26,026 nucleotides of DNA from CAIZQW01 sp964459675. Its GTDB lineage: Bacteria > Verrucomicrobiota > Kiritimatiellia > RFP12 > UBA1067. Shown here piece by piece: positions 1-7,101 of this stretch; positions within the stretch are counted from its first letter, which is position 1; each line of letters starts with the position of its first letter. The DNA lies in contig CAYWNP010000026.1 of the NCBI GenBank assembly GCA_964459675.1, forward strand, positions 1 through 26,026. The letters are read 5' to 3'. The translations under genes and the position numbers were made by a program. The notes beneath the pieces are model-generated. The model worked only from the letters and a program-made list of their open reading frames with translations. It did no database searches and had not been told where the DNA came from.

Positions 1-1
1 T

Positions 2-856
2 ACCTACTGTGGCTTTAACCAGGCAACGAACCATACCGTCAGACGAGCCTTGACCTTGGAAGAGGCGGTTGCTGAAGCGCAGTGTCTCGCCAGCCAGGGG
101 TTTGGGCACATCCTACTGGTCTCCGGGGAAGACCGTAAAAATGCTTCGCCTGAATGGCTGGCGGAATTGACGCATCGGATCCGTCCTCTCTTCGCCTCGA
201 TTCAGATCGAGATCTATGCCTTGAGCCAGCCTGAGTATGCACGCCTGATCAGCCAGGGTGTTGACGGTATGACCATGTTCCAGGAGAGTTACAATCCAAA
301 GGTCTATGCCCACTTCCATCCCACTGGCCCGAAACGCGACTTCAACAACCGCATCGATGCCTTTGAACGTGCTGCCCAATCGGGCATGACTTTCCTGGGT
401 CTCGGCACCCTGCTCGGCCTGAACGACTGGAGGGAAGAGGGTTTTTATATGGGGTTACACGCCTCCTATCTCCAGAAGAAATACTGGAGAAGTTCCCTCG
501 CCTTCTCCTTCCCACGGATCCGTCCGGCGGCAGGGAGCACGCCACCACCCTGTCCAGTCTCCGATTCAAACCTTGTTCAACTCATGAGCGCCTTGCGCGT
601 CCAGCTTCCTGATGCAACACAAACACTCTCCACGCGCGAAGCACCTGGGTTCCGAGAGAAATTACTTCGCATCGCAGTGAACAAGATGTCGGCAGGTGCT
701 AAGACCACCCCCGGCGGGTATCAGGAACAAACAGATGCTGAAGCGCAATTCGAAGTGGCTGACCCCCGCTCGCTCGCAGAAGTTGCAGAGGTTGTCAAAG
801 CCCTCGGCTTTGATCCTGTCATGAAGGATTGGGACTCCAATTATTCCCACGCGTGA
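2..856 (+). CDS. thiH: 2-iminoacetate synthase ThiH, C-terminal part
   Basis: Radical-SAM tyrosine lyase that cuts tyrosine to 2-iminoacetate (dehydroglycine) and p-cresol for the thiazole half of thiamine. The reading frame is open from the left edge, and the window begins inside the CxxxCxYC iron-sulfur motif: only its last part, TYCGFN, is visible. The rest matches the family: a QESYNPKVYAHFHPTGPK segment, GLGTLLGLNDWREE, STREAPGFREKL, the family-typical MSAGAKTTPGGY, and a QFEVADPRS...DPVMKDWD tail. About 284 residues are present; roughly the first 90-100 lie outside the window. Its neighbour yjbQ begins 8 bp after the stop, so the two are probably co-transcribed. ThiH rather than ThiC or HydG is supported by the MSAGAKT and KDWD motifs. 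A TTG at 50 is an internal codon, not a start. Confidence 0.95.
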   Translation, partial: TYCGFNQATNHTVRRALTLEEAVAEAQCLASQGFGHILLVSGEDRKNASPEWLAELTHRIRPLFASIQIEIYALSQPEYARLISQGVDGMTMFQESYNPKVYAHFHPTGPKRDFNNRIDAFERAAQSGMTFLGLGTLLGLNDWREEGFYMGLHASYLQKKYWRSSLAFSFPRIRPAAGSTPPPCPVSDSNLVQLMSALRVQLPDATQTLSTREAPGFREKLLRIAVNKMSAGAKTTPGGYQEQTDAEAQFEVADPRSLAEVAEVVKALGFDPVMKDWDSNYSHA

Positions 857-864
857 GGTGAAGC

Positions 865-1287
865 ATGAAAAACTACAGAAAAGAGATCGTGGTTGAATAC
901 CCGCGACGTCGCGGCTTTCTAAACATTACGCCTCAGGTGAATGAGTGCCTGAAGGAGAGTGGCATTCAGGAAGGGCTCCTGTTGTGTAACTCCATGCACA
1001 TTACGGCGAGTGTATTTATCAACGACAATGAGACGGGGCTTCACCATGACTTTGAAGCGTGGCTGGAAGAGTTAGCACCCTTCAATCCGGACCCTGACCA
1101 CTATTTTCACAACCGGACGGGTGAAGACAATGCTGACGCGCACTTGAAACGCCAGATCATGGGGCGGGAGGTGGTCGTGGCCGTGACGCGCGGACGACTT
1201 GATTTCGGCACGTGGGAACAGATCTTTTACGGCGAATTTGATGGGCTACGCCGCAAGCGCATCCTCGTGAAGATCATCGGCGAGTGA
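865..1287 (+). CDS. yjbQ: YjbQ/UPF0047 family, secondary thiamine-phosphate synthase-like
   Basis: A 140-residue protein of the compact YjbQ (UPF0047) fold. Family hallmarks visible are HITASVFINDNE (residues 46-57), the HNRTGEDNADAHLKRQIMG stretch and RGRLDFGTWEQIFYGEFDG near the end; the conserved His and Asn/Asp residues form the presumed metal/active site. The ATG is preceded by GAGGTG at good spacing. E. coli YjbQ has been reported to give weak thiamine-phosphate synthase activity, but the true reaction of the family is not settled. Here the gene lies 8 bp downstream of thiH in the same direction, which supports a thiamine-related role. The family assignment is strong, the biochemical role only moderate. 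Confidence 0.9.
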   Translation: MKNYRKEIVVEYPRRRGFLNITPQVNECLKESGIQEGLLLCNSMHITASVFINDNETGLHHDFEAWLEELAPFNPDPDHYFHNRTGEDNADAHLKRQIMGREVVVAVTRGRLDFGTWEQIFYGEFDGLRRKRILVKIIGE

Positions 1288-1292
1288 GCAAA

Positions 1293-1304
1293 AACAACGT
1301 TGTT
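1293..1304. repeat. 12-bp perfect palindrome between convergent genes
   Basis: AACAACGTTGTT sits in the 21-bp gap between the yjbQ stop and the end of the oppositely oriented coiled-coil gene. It is short and has no T-tract, so it is at most a weak hairpin or protein-binding site. Confidence 0.3.
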
Positions 1305-1308
1305 ACGT

Positions 1309-2037
1309 TTAGCGCCGACCGGGGCCCCACCCCCGATGCGAGGAAGTACTATCATAGATCGTCTGGATCTGTTCAGCAAAATCTTTTGCTTGTGTACCGG
1401 TATAGCCCATGTTTCTGCCTGTAATTTCGAGGAGTGTTGACCGCTCTTCTTTATAGAGGTCATCCACGGAATGGCGTAAATCGTGCATCTCCGTGCGCAT
1501 TTCAGCAGTCATTTCACCCTCTGGATTACTCATCGCGGTGCGTAACTCATTCATCCGACTCACACTGGCCAGCAACTTCTCATGATTGACCCGCTGCTTC
1601 TCATTCATGTTGGCAGTATCGAGGGATGTAAGAAAATCAGCACGTTCCGTGGCGCGTTGCTGCATTTGCTGGAGGAATTCCGTACGTCTTTTTTCCCACT
1701 CAGCCTTCTGTTCAGGGGTGATCTCCTTGTTGATCGTCGAGGCTATCTGTGAAACAGGATCTTTTTTCACAACGGATTCTGTTTTCACGATTTCAGGCTG
1801 TTCCGGCTCACTCGCCTGATTTGCCAGCTGGCTCTTCAACTCAGCAATTTCACGTTTGGCCTCATACAAGGCCTGTTCATCAACCACCTTAATGATTTTT
1901 GCGGGCTGAACGACAGATTCAACAACAGGCACTTCTGGAGGTGGCGCCGTTAAGACCTGCCAGCCATAAGCCACCCCTGCCCCAACCAAAAGTCCTACGA
2001 TGAGACCAATTCCCAAGGCTTTAGACGTGTTATTCAT
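1309..2037 (-). CDS. Membrane-anchored coiled-coil protein of unknown function
   Basis: A 242-residue protein I do not recognise. Residues about 8-27 form one glycine-rich hydrophobic span (GIGLIVGLLVGAGVAYGW) with no signal-peptidase site, so it is probably an N-terminal anchor with the rest outside the cytoplasm. A proline/valine linker follows, then a charged helix (about 53-75), then a long Gln/Glu/Arg/Met-rich helical region (about 105-215). The segment ITPEQKAEWEKRRTEFLQQM loosely recalls the helical Spy/CpxP-type periplasmic proteins, but the resemblance is too weak to name it. The tail is Gly/Arg-rich (GWGPGRR). The ATG has a distant AAGGG; a TATAAT -10-like box lies about 20 bp upstream. 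It appears to be a single-gene unit. Confidence 0.75.
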   Translation of the reverse strand: MNNTSKALGIGLIVGLLVGAGVAYGWQVLTAPPPEVPVVESVVQPAKIIKVVDEQALYEAKREIAELKSQLANQASEPEQPEIVKTESVVKKDPVSQIASTINKEITPEQKAEWEKRRTEFLQQMQQRATERADFLTSLDTANMNEKQRVNHEKLLASVSRMNELRTAMSNPEGEMTAEMRTEMHDLRHSVDDLYKEERSTLLEITGRNMGYTGTQAKDFAEQIQTIYDSTSSHRGWGPGRR

Positions 2038-2057
2038 AATATTAAAAAACCCTTTTT

Positions 2058-2063
2058 ATTATA
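2058..2063 (-). promoter_or_regulatory. -10 box candidate for the coiled-coil gene
   Basis: A consensus TATAAT on the minus strand lies about 20 bp upstream of the ATG at 2037. No convincing -35 element stands at 16-18 bp, so support is limited to the -10 box and its position. Confidence 0.3.
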
Positions 2064-2100
2064 AACGGAGCGCATTCAAAAAAATTGCCGAAAAATATTA

Positions 2101-2985
2101 TTAATGTCCTGGAGCTCGCCTCTTTTCTCCAGACTCAATAGCCATCGCCATCAAGGCCTGCGTGAGCAGGGCCGCAGTGAAGTCGGCATGATGAAGTCCC
2201 TTGATGGGGGAAAACTCAACAATATCCATCCCTACAATCCGACGGGCGGAGACAACCCTTCTCAAGATTCGAATAACATCATACCAGAAGAGCCCGCCGA
2301 TTACGGGGGTCCCTGTCGCCGGCATGATGGACGGATCCAACCCATCGACATCAAAGGTCACAAAGACCTCTTTCGGGAATCCTTTAGGCATGAAGTCACC
2401 GGGCATGTGACCATCCGCGATGTCGAGTCCGTCATACGCCGTGATCGTCTTCTTATTTGCGGCGCGGTACTCCCTCTCCTCCTGGGAGACGGCCCGGGTT
2501 GCGATCTGCACCAAAGGGAAGCCCAGTTCATGGACACGTCGCATCACACAGGCATGTGACAAGGGTGTCTCTTCATACTCATTCCGCAAATCCGCATGGG
2601 CATCAAAGTGGATAAACCCAATCTTTCGACCTGCTTTATGGAAGGCACGCGCAGCTCCCAAGGTGACGGTATGCTCACCCCCCAAAAGGACCGGGATCGC
2701 TGAAAAACACAAGGCCTCAGAAACACGCGCCTCGATGGCCTCTATCCAGGCCTCCGGTTTTTTGGAGGCGACTTTGATTGGTTTCTGGGTATGGATGCCA
2801 GAATCCCCTGGACGATACCCATAGATATCCGCCTCCAGTTGCTGAGAGGCATCAATAATGGCTTCAGGCCCCTTGCAGGTTCCGCCTCCATACGAGACAC
2901 TGAGCTCCATGGGCGCCGGGATGACATGGAATCGTCCCTGCTCTGCGGATGCCGGCTTAAACTCTGACTGGAGAAAATGCTTCAT
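2101..2985 (-). CDS. speB: Agmatinase, ureohydrolase family
   Basis: Manganese enzyme predicted to hydrolyse agmatine to putrescine and urea. All ureohydrolase metal motifs are present in order: GGEHT (His ligand), DAHADLR (Asp-x-His-x-Asp), SHACVMRR, and FDVDGLDPS (Asp-x-Asp), then GMDIVEFSP. At 294 residues it is a normal length. An in-frame ATG at 3027 would add 14 residues, but the ATG at 2985 has a good GAGGG seven bases upstream and begins just before conserved sequence, so I use that. No arginine decarboxylase gene is in view, so the agmatine source is not shown. Other ureohydrolases (guanidinobutyrase, formimidoylglutamase) cannot be fully excluded from motifs alone; the GGEH form favours the agmatinase branch. 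Confidence 0.9.
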   Translation of the reverse strand: MKHFLQSEFKPASAEQGRFHVIPAPMELSVSYGGGTCKGPEAIIDASQQLEADIYGYRPGDSGIHTQKPIKVASKKPEAWIEAIEARVSEALCFSAIPVLLGGEHTVTLGAARAFHKAGRKIGFIHFDAHADLRNEYEETPLSHACVMRRVHELGFPLVQIATRAVSQEEREYRAANKKTITAYDGLDIADGHMPGDFMPKGFPKEVFVTFDVDGLDPSIMPATGTPVIGGLFWYDVIRILRRVVSARRIVGMDIVEFSPIKGLHHADFTAALLTQALMAMAIESGEKRRAPGH

Positions 2986-3056
2986 AGTGGGTCCCTCGCT
3001 TGAACGTAATGTTTTAAACTTTAGCAAAATTACAACGCGTAAGAAAGCGAGGAGTT

Positions 3057-3824
3057 CTACTCGGCAAGGAACTTCCTGACAACCTCGACGAAGCGTTGAG
3101 GTTCTTCGCTGTGTAGCAGATGGCCGGCCTCGGGGAAGACCTCAAAGGTGATCTGAGGGAAAAGCTGACGGAGAGAGGCCTCCCGTTGCATGACGCGGAA
3201 GGGAGATTTTCCGCCTGCCATCATCAATAAGGGCCCTTTGTAAGGCTGTTTCAGTTCGAGTGCCGCACTGACGGCGGCATAATTGGCGATCAGGTGATCG
3301 AGAGGAACACGCCAGGAAAAACGACCCGCGTCATCTCGTGCGATATTTTTTAGGAGAAAAGCCCGAGTCTCGGGTTGCACAACAGATCGGGACAACTCCG
3401 CATCCAGCTCCGCACGTGTGGTCGCCGTTTCAAGTGCGAGACCCCGACAGGCCCTCAAGATAAAGAGATGCGCGGGCGAAATAGCATCAAGCGTCACATC
3501 AACCACAATCAAGGCTTTGACCCGCTCGGGCCTTTCAGAGGCCATAAGCATGGCCACCTTGCCCCCCAGAGAATGTCCGAGCAAAGAAAAGCTCTTTACG
3601 CCCAGACTGTCCATCGTCTCGAAAACATCCGCGGCCAGCGTATCAAGCGTAAAAAGCGGAGCAGAAGGAGATTGCCCATGATTGGCGAAATCAATGCAGA
3701 TCACACGGCAAAAAGAAACCAGCGCACGTTGTATCGTGCGCCAGTTTTCTAAAGAACCCATGAGCCCATGCAAGACGACCAAGGTCTTGGCACCAGCCCC
3801 TTCTATTTTGCTGTGAAGAATCAT
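3057..3824 (-). CDS. Alpha/beta-hydrolase, YbfF/ABHD11-like esterase
   Basis: A 255-residue single-domain alpha/beta hydrolase. It shows the oxyanion-hole motif VLHGLMGS (about 17-24), the CIDFANHGQS strand-loop typical of the YbfF/ABHD11 branch (DxRNHGxS in relatives), the nucleophile elbow GHSLGG with Ser85, and a C-terminal catalytic His235 in EAGHLLH. The acid is probably Asp109 in VVDVTL, as YbfF-type enzymes place it after strand 6; this is inferred. There is no signal peptide, so it is cytoplasmic. It would hydrolyse an ester or thioester of unknown acyl chain. AAAAGGG sits almost against the ATG, an unusually short spacing. The gene follows the terminator of the isomerase-like gene and ends about 70 bp before the speB start. 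Confidence 0.85.
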   Translation of the reverse strand: MILHSKIEGAGAKTLVVLHGLMGSLENWRTIQRALVSFCRVICIDFANHGQSPSAPLFTLDTLAADVFETMDSLGVKSFSLLGHSLGGKVAMLMASERPERVKALIVVDVTLDAISPAHLFILRACRGLALETATTRAELDAELSRSVVQPETRAFLLKNIARDDAGRFSWRVPLDHLIANYAAVSAALELKQPYKGPLLMMAGGKSPFRVMQREASLRQLFPQITFEVFPEAGHLLHSEEPQRFVEVVRKFLAE

Positions 3825-3877
3825 GCCCTTTTTATCGTACTCACACGTTCACTGGTATTTTGCCGTGAATGCACATG

Positions 3878-3905
3878 AAAAAAGGACGCGCCTGAGCGCG
3901 TCCTT
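3878..3905 (-). terminator. Rho-independent terminator of the isomerase-like gene
   Basis: On the minus strand a 7-bp GC-rich stem (GGACGCG/CGCGTCC, extendable by A-T pairs) with a 6-nt loop runs into six T residues. It lies about 70 bp past the stop of the xylose-isomerase-like gene and before the hydrolase gene, separating the two units. Confidence 0.8.
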
Positions 3906-3975
3906 GGTCACGCAAACACTTAACTCTCCCACGTTCTACCGTTGGATATTCCGTGTTCGCTATTGGATATTGACC

Positions 3976-5115
3976 TTACATCCACTCGGCGATCGTCTTC
4001 TTGTCGAGTTTGCACATCAGTGCTGTTGCAGCAAGATCCACGTCAGAAGCGGACAGGCCTTCGGTTTTGAGCTCCATCAGGCGATCCGCCAGCACGAGTG
4101 TCGTCGAGAGCGCACGAATGCAGTCACGGACAAATTTCTTGCGGCTACCGATCGGATCTGAAGGATCACCATCAGCCCGGAGCATGTGACAATCAAATTC
4201 AACCACACCCTTCCAGCCGACTTTGCGAAGCGCCCAGAACATCTGGACCGTCTCCTTCAAACCTTCTGGACCGATCAACGGTGGGAAATCGTTGTCGAAC
4301 TGTGCCTTGATCTGGCTGCCGAAGTGCAGGAAGAAGAGCTTCTTCATGCTGGTCAGGTAACCGACCGTATGAACCGCATTGAGAAGCGCCATGCTCTCAT
4401 GCTGGAGCAGCTCCGGATTAATGCCATAGAACTCCGGGTGTTTCAGCTTGCCATAGATAAAGCCAACCGCATGACCCGAGGTCGGGAGATACATGTGACC
4501 GCGGGGCTCATTTGGCTTCGGCTCAATGGTCATGCCAACATAGTTCGTGAACTTATTCTTCTTGATATAGTCGTAAGCGCCGTTGAGCCCATCAGCGAGC
4601 CAGTTGTAAACGTTCTTCCAGTCAACAGCGACCGGCACTTCGAAACCGTCACGGGCGACCCAGTAGGTCAGATACTTGGCACCGAACATCGCGCCGATAC
4701 GGATGTTACGTTCGCATTTCTTCTTCGCGATCGCACGGATCTTCGGATTCGGATTCGTCAGGCCGCCGTTACAGAACAGGGCGTTTCCATGCAGACTGCA
4801 GGTCGCCATGTTGATCTTGAGACCGGCATCATCCAGGATCGTCTTGATCGTCTGAAGCTTCTGATAGGTCGCGCTCTTCTTATCCAGATCGTCATTCGGG
4901 TTCGCGGGATCCCAGGGCACCAGATCATCGTCATGGAAGGAGGTCGCTTCGATCAACCCTTCCTTCGCGGCCTCTGCCAGGATCTTCGCAACTTCGATGG
5001 AATCGATCTTCGGAAGCAAGGAGCCACCAAAGGGATCAGACAGGGGATTACCCACGCACCAGAAGGGCATGGACCGCATGGTCACCGGATCAATATTAAA
5101 CGCTTTTTTAGCCAT
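3976..5115 (-). CDS. Class I xylose isomerase-like TIM-barrel protein
   Basis: A 379-residue protein that follows the Streptomyces-type (class I) xylose isomerase along most of its length. Visible parallels are W19, catalytic-base motif FHDDDLVPW (His61), W152 in YWVARDG, IEPKPNEPRG (Glu198, Lys200), NPELLQHESM (Glu235, His239), FDNDF (Asp274, Asp276) and EFDCH (Asp308). The odd point is His264 (codon CAC, 4324-4326) where the family has the metal-1 ligand Asp in HIDLNGQ; there is also one extra residue between the Glu235 and His239 ligands. Start: the ATG at 5115 has AAAGAGG six bases upstream; an upstream in-frame ATG at 5166 lacks support. No xylulokinase is nearby. It is a sugar isomerase by fold, but the substrate is uncertain because of the altered site. 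Confidence 0.85.
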   Translation of the reverse strand: MAKKAFNIDPVTMRSMPFWCVGNPLSDPFGGSLLPKIDSIEVAKILAEAAKEGLIEATSFHDDDLVPWDPANPNDDLDKKSATYQKLQTIKTILDDAGLKINMATCSLHGNALFCNGGLTNPNPKIRAIAKKKCERNIRIGAMFGAKYLTYWVARDGFEVPVAVDWKNVYNWLADGLNGAYDYIKKNKFTNYVGMTIEPKPNEPRGHMYLPTSGHAVGFIYGKLKHPEFYGINPELLQHESMALLNAVHTVGYLTSMKKLFFLHFGSQIKAQFDNDFPPLIGPEGLKETVQMFWALRKVGWKGVVEFDCHMLRADGDPSDPIGSRKKFVRDCIRALSTTLVLADRLMELKTEGLSASDVDLAATALMCKLDKKTIAEWM

Positions 5116-5150
5116 ATCAAACCTCTTTACGTTAGTTAAATGAAAGTAAT

Positions 5151-5179
5151 ACTTTATCTTGTTCAAAAAAAAGAATCAA
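5151..5179 (-). promoter_or_regulatory. Sigma-70-type promoter candidate for the isomerase-like gene
   Basis: On the minus strand TTGATT (5179-5174) and TAAAGT (5156-5151) are separated by exactly 17 bp and would start transcription about 30 bp before the ATG at 5115. The spacer includes a run of eight T residues. Confidence 0.4.
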
Positions 5180-5206
5180 GCCAAACCTCTTTCAAGGGAC
5201 TTATTT

Positions 5207-5803
5207 TTACTTGCTACTCAGCGATTTACGGAGGAGCGTTTCAGCGTCCGGGATATCGGGATTAGCCGTAAAGACAGTTTGAGCCATTTTATGGGCGGTG
5301 TCTTGAGGGAAACCAAGTTGGGTCAGCGCCAGGATGGCATCTCGCAGAATCGCGGCTTTCGGATCGCCGCCACCTGCCGTTGCTGCCGCAAGTGCTTCCA
5401 ATGGGTTAACCTTGTCACGCAGCTCAACAATCAGGCGCTCCGCTGTCTTTTTGCCGATGCCATGAATCGCGCTGATCCGTTTGATGTCACCTGCGGCAAT
5501 CGCAGCGATCAGTTCGGAAATAGTCAGTCCACTTAATATACTTAAGGCAGTCTTCGGACCAATCCCGTTGACATTGATCAGCCGCTCGAACATCTGCTTC
5601 TCTTCAACCTGCATAAAGCCAAAGAGAATTTCGGCATCCTCGCGAACGTAATGATAAGTGAGCAACCGGCAGGGCGAACCAGTCCCTGGCAGACGGTCAT
5701 ACGTGCTCAATGAGATGAAGAGTTCATAGCCCACGCCCTGAACATCCATCAGTGCCACACTTGGACTCTTTTCAGCTAAAATTCCATTCAAAAAAGCAAT
5801 CAT
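5207..5803 (-). CDS. ruvA: Holliday junction branch migration protein RuvA
   Basis: A 198-residue RuvA. Tetramers bind the four-way DNA junction and load the RuvB motor during recombination. The order of domains is normal: an N-terminal OB fold (about 1-62, MIAFLNGIL...GVGYELF), two helix-hairpin-helix motifs (INVNGIGPKTALSIL and AIHGIGKKTAERLI), and the C-terminal RuvB-binding helical domain (about 145-198) after an Ala/Gly-rich flexible linker. The ATG has a strong GGGAGGGTG. It begins 11 bp after the rodA stop and is the last gene of the DUF1638-mrdA-rodA-ruvA run. Neither ruvB nor ruvC adjoins it. Confidence 0.96.
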   Translation of the reverse strand: MIAFLNGILAEKSPSVALMDVQGVGYELFISLSTYDRLPGTGSPCRLLTYHYVREDAEILFGFMQVEEKQMFERLINVNGIGPKTALSILSGLTISELIAAIAAGDIKRISAIHGIGKKTAERLIVELRDKVNPLEALAAATAGGGDPKAAILRDAILALTQLGFPQDTAHKMAQTVFTANPDIPDAETLLRKSLSSK

Positions 5804-5814
5804 ACACCCTCCCT

Positions 5815-7101
5815 TTAATCGTTATCAGAAAGACCACATATAAGCCCTGCGATGAGGAGACAGGTAATCAGACTGCTCCCTCCGTGGCTGATGAAGGGCA
5901 AGGTAATGCCAGTCATGGGAAGGGCCTTTGTCACCCCCGCCACATTTAAAAGTGTTTGCATCGCAAGCGAAGCGGTCAGCCCCACGCAGAGGAGGCGTTC
6001 GAAGGGTGTCCGCGTCGCACCCGCAGCACGGAAACCACGCGAATAAAAGGTTGCATAGATCAAAAGAAGAAGGACACATCCCACAAAGCCCACCTCTTCG
6101 GCAAAGGCCGCATAAATAAAATCAGAGGTCACAATCGGAACTGTCTCCGGAGCACCTGTCCCCAGCCCGGACCCCCACCACCCGCCTGAATACATGGCCG
6201 TCAGTCCTTGGAGGATCTGCCAGCCCTTCCCCGTGGGATCTGCAAAGGGATTCAGCCAGATGTCAAACCGTGCCTGCGCATGGGAGGAGATAAACTGCAT
6301 GGCAAAACCAACGGCCGCCACCCCTGCTAACCCAATCGCGAGATACCCGAGGCGTTTGGCAACAGCAAAGAGCATCACAATCAGGATCGTGTTTAACAAA
6401 ATGACCAATCCCAAATCACGCAACAGAATCGTGAGTCCCATCGGAATTCCCCACAAGAGGACTAAACCGAGAAAGGAGGAAAAGGGGGGTATAGGAATAC
6501 CACTGACCGTTTCTGAAAAAGCTTCTTGCCGCTGACTAAGGTAACGTGCGAGAAAGAAGACCAGCAAGGGTTTAACCACCTCGGTCGGATTGATATTTCC
6601 AGAAAGATAGAACCCTCCACGATACTGTTTGCCCAAAACCATCATGGCCACGAGCACACCGATAGCCAAAAGGTAGGCCCCCCAGCCCAGCATCTGCATC
6701 CAGCCCCCTCGTCCCTTGCTGGTCACGGTCACGCCAATCAAAAAGGCAGCCAATCCGAGGGCCAACGGCAACAGCGGATAGATATTGGTCTTCAGATCAA
6801 TGCCGTCGTAACTCCCCATTCGAAATTGAATCAATACCCCCATCGCACTCAACACGATGACAGCCCCCAAAATGCCAGAGTCGCCTCGCCAATGGTTCAA
6901 GGCCAACCAAATCAAGACCAAGGGGATGGCCGTTGCATAGAGCGCGAACGGAAGCAGGGGCTGCCATTGAAGTCGCCCTGGATTCAAGAACGCCTCGATC
7001 CCCAGCAGAGAGAGCATGGCGCAACTGAGCGCCATGAGGGAGATCAAAAAAACTCCCGTCGCCGAGGCAACTGAACCTATAACTGTTTTGCCGTTATTCA
7101 C
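5815..7101 (-). CDS. rodA: SEDS-family peptidoglycan glycosyltransferase RodA
   Basis: A 428-residue polytopic membrane protein of the FtsW/RodA/SpoVE family, which polymerises lipid II into glycan strands together with a cognate class B PBP. It has about ten hydrophobic spans. Family marks are NPTEVVKPLLVFFLARYL, LLRDLGLVILL, the extracellular loop WLNPFADPTGKGWQILQGL (the DP region holds the presumed catalytic Asp), GLGTGAPETVP, SDFIYAAFAEEVGF, and the C-terminal GITLPFISHGGSS. It starts with GTG, overlapping the mrdA stop as GTGA, so translation is probably coupled. Pairing with a PBP2-like gene favours RodA (elongation) over FtsW. Confidence 0.93.
   Translation of the reverse strand: MNNGKTVIGSVASATGVFLISLMALSCAMLSLLGIEAFLNPGRLQWQPLLPFALYATAIPLVLIWLALNHWRGDSGILGAVIVLSAMGVLIQFRMGSYDGIDLKTNIYPLLPLALGLAAFLIGVTVTSKGRGGWMQMLGWGAYLLAIGVLVAMMVLGKQYRGGFYLSGNINPTEVVKPLLVFFLARYLSQRQEAFSETVSGIPIPPFSSFLGLVLLWGIPMGLTILLRDLGLVILLNTILIVMLFAVAKRLGYLAIGLAGVAAVGFAMQFISSHAQARFDIWLNPFADPTGKGWQILQGLTAMYSGGWWGSGLGTGAPETVPIVTSDFIYAAFAEEVGFVGCVLLLLIYATFYSRGFRAAGATRTPFERLLCVGLTASLAMQTLLNVAGVTKALPMTGITLPFISHGGSSLITCLLIAGLICGLSDND

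Noticed and set aside
4186..5139. A 317-codon open frame on the plus strand opposite the isomerase-like gene
   Set aside because: It is the antisense of a strongly conserved coding frame, its product resembles nothing, and it has no ribosome-binding site; high-GC wobble positions commonly leave such frames open.
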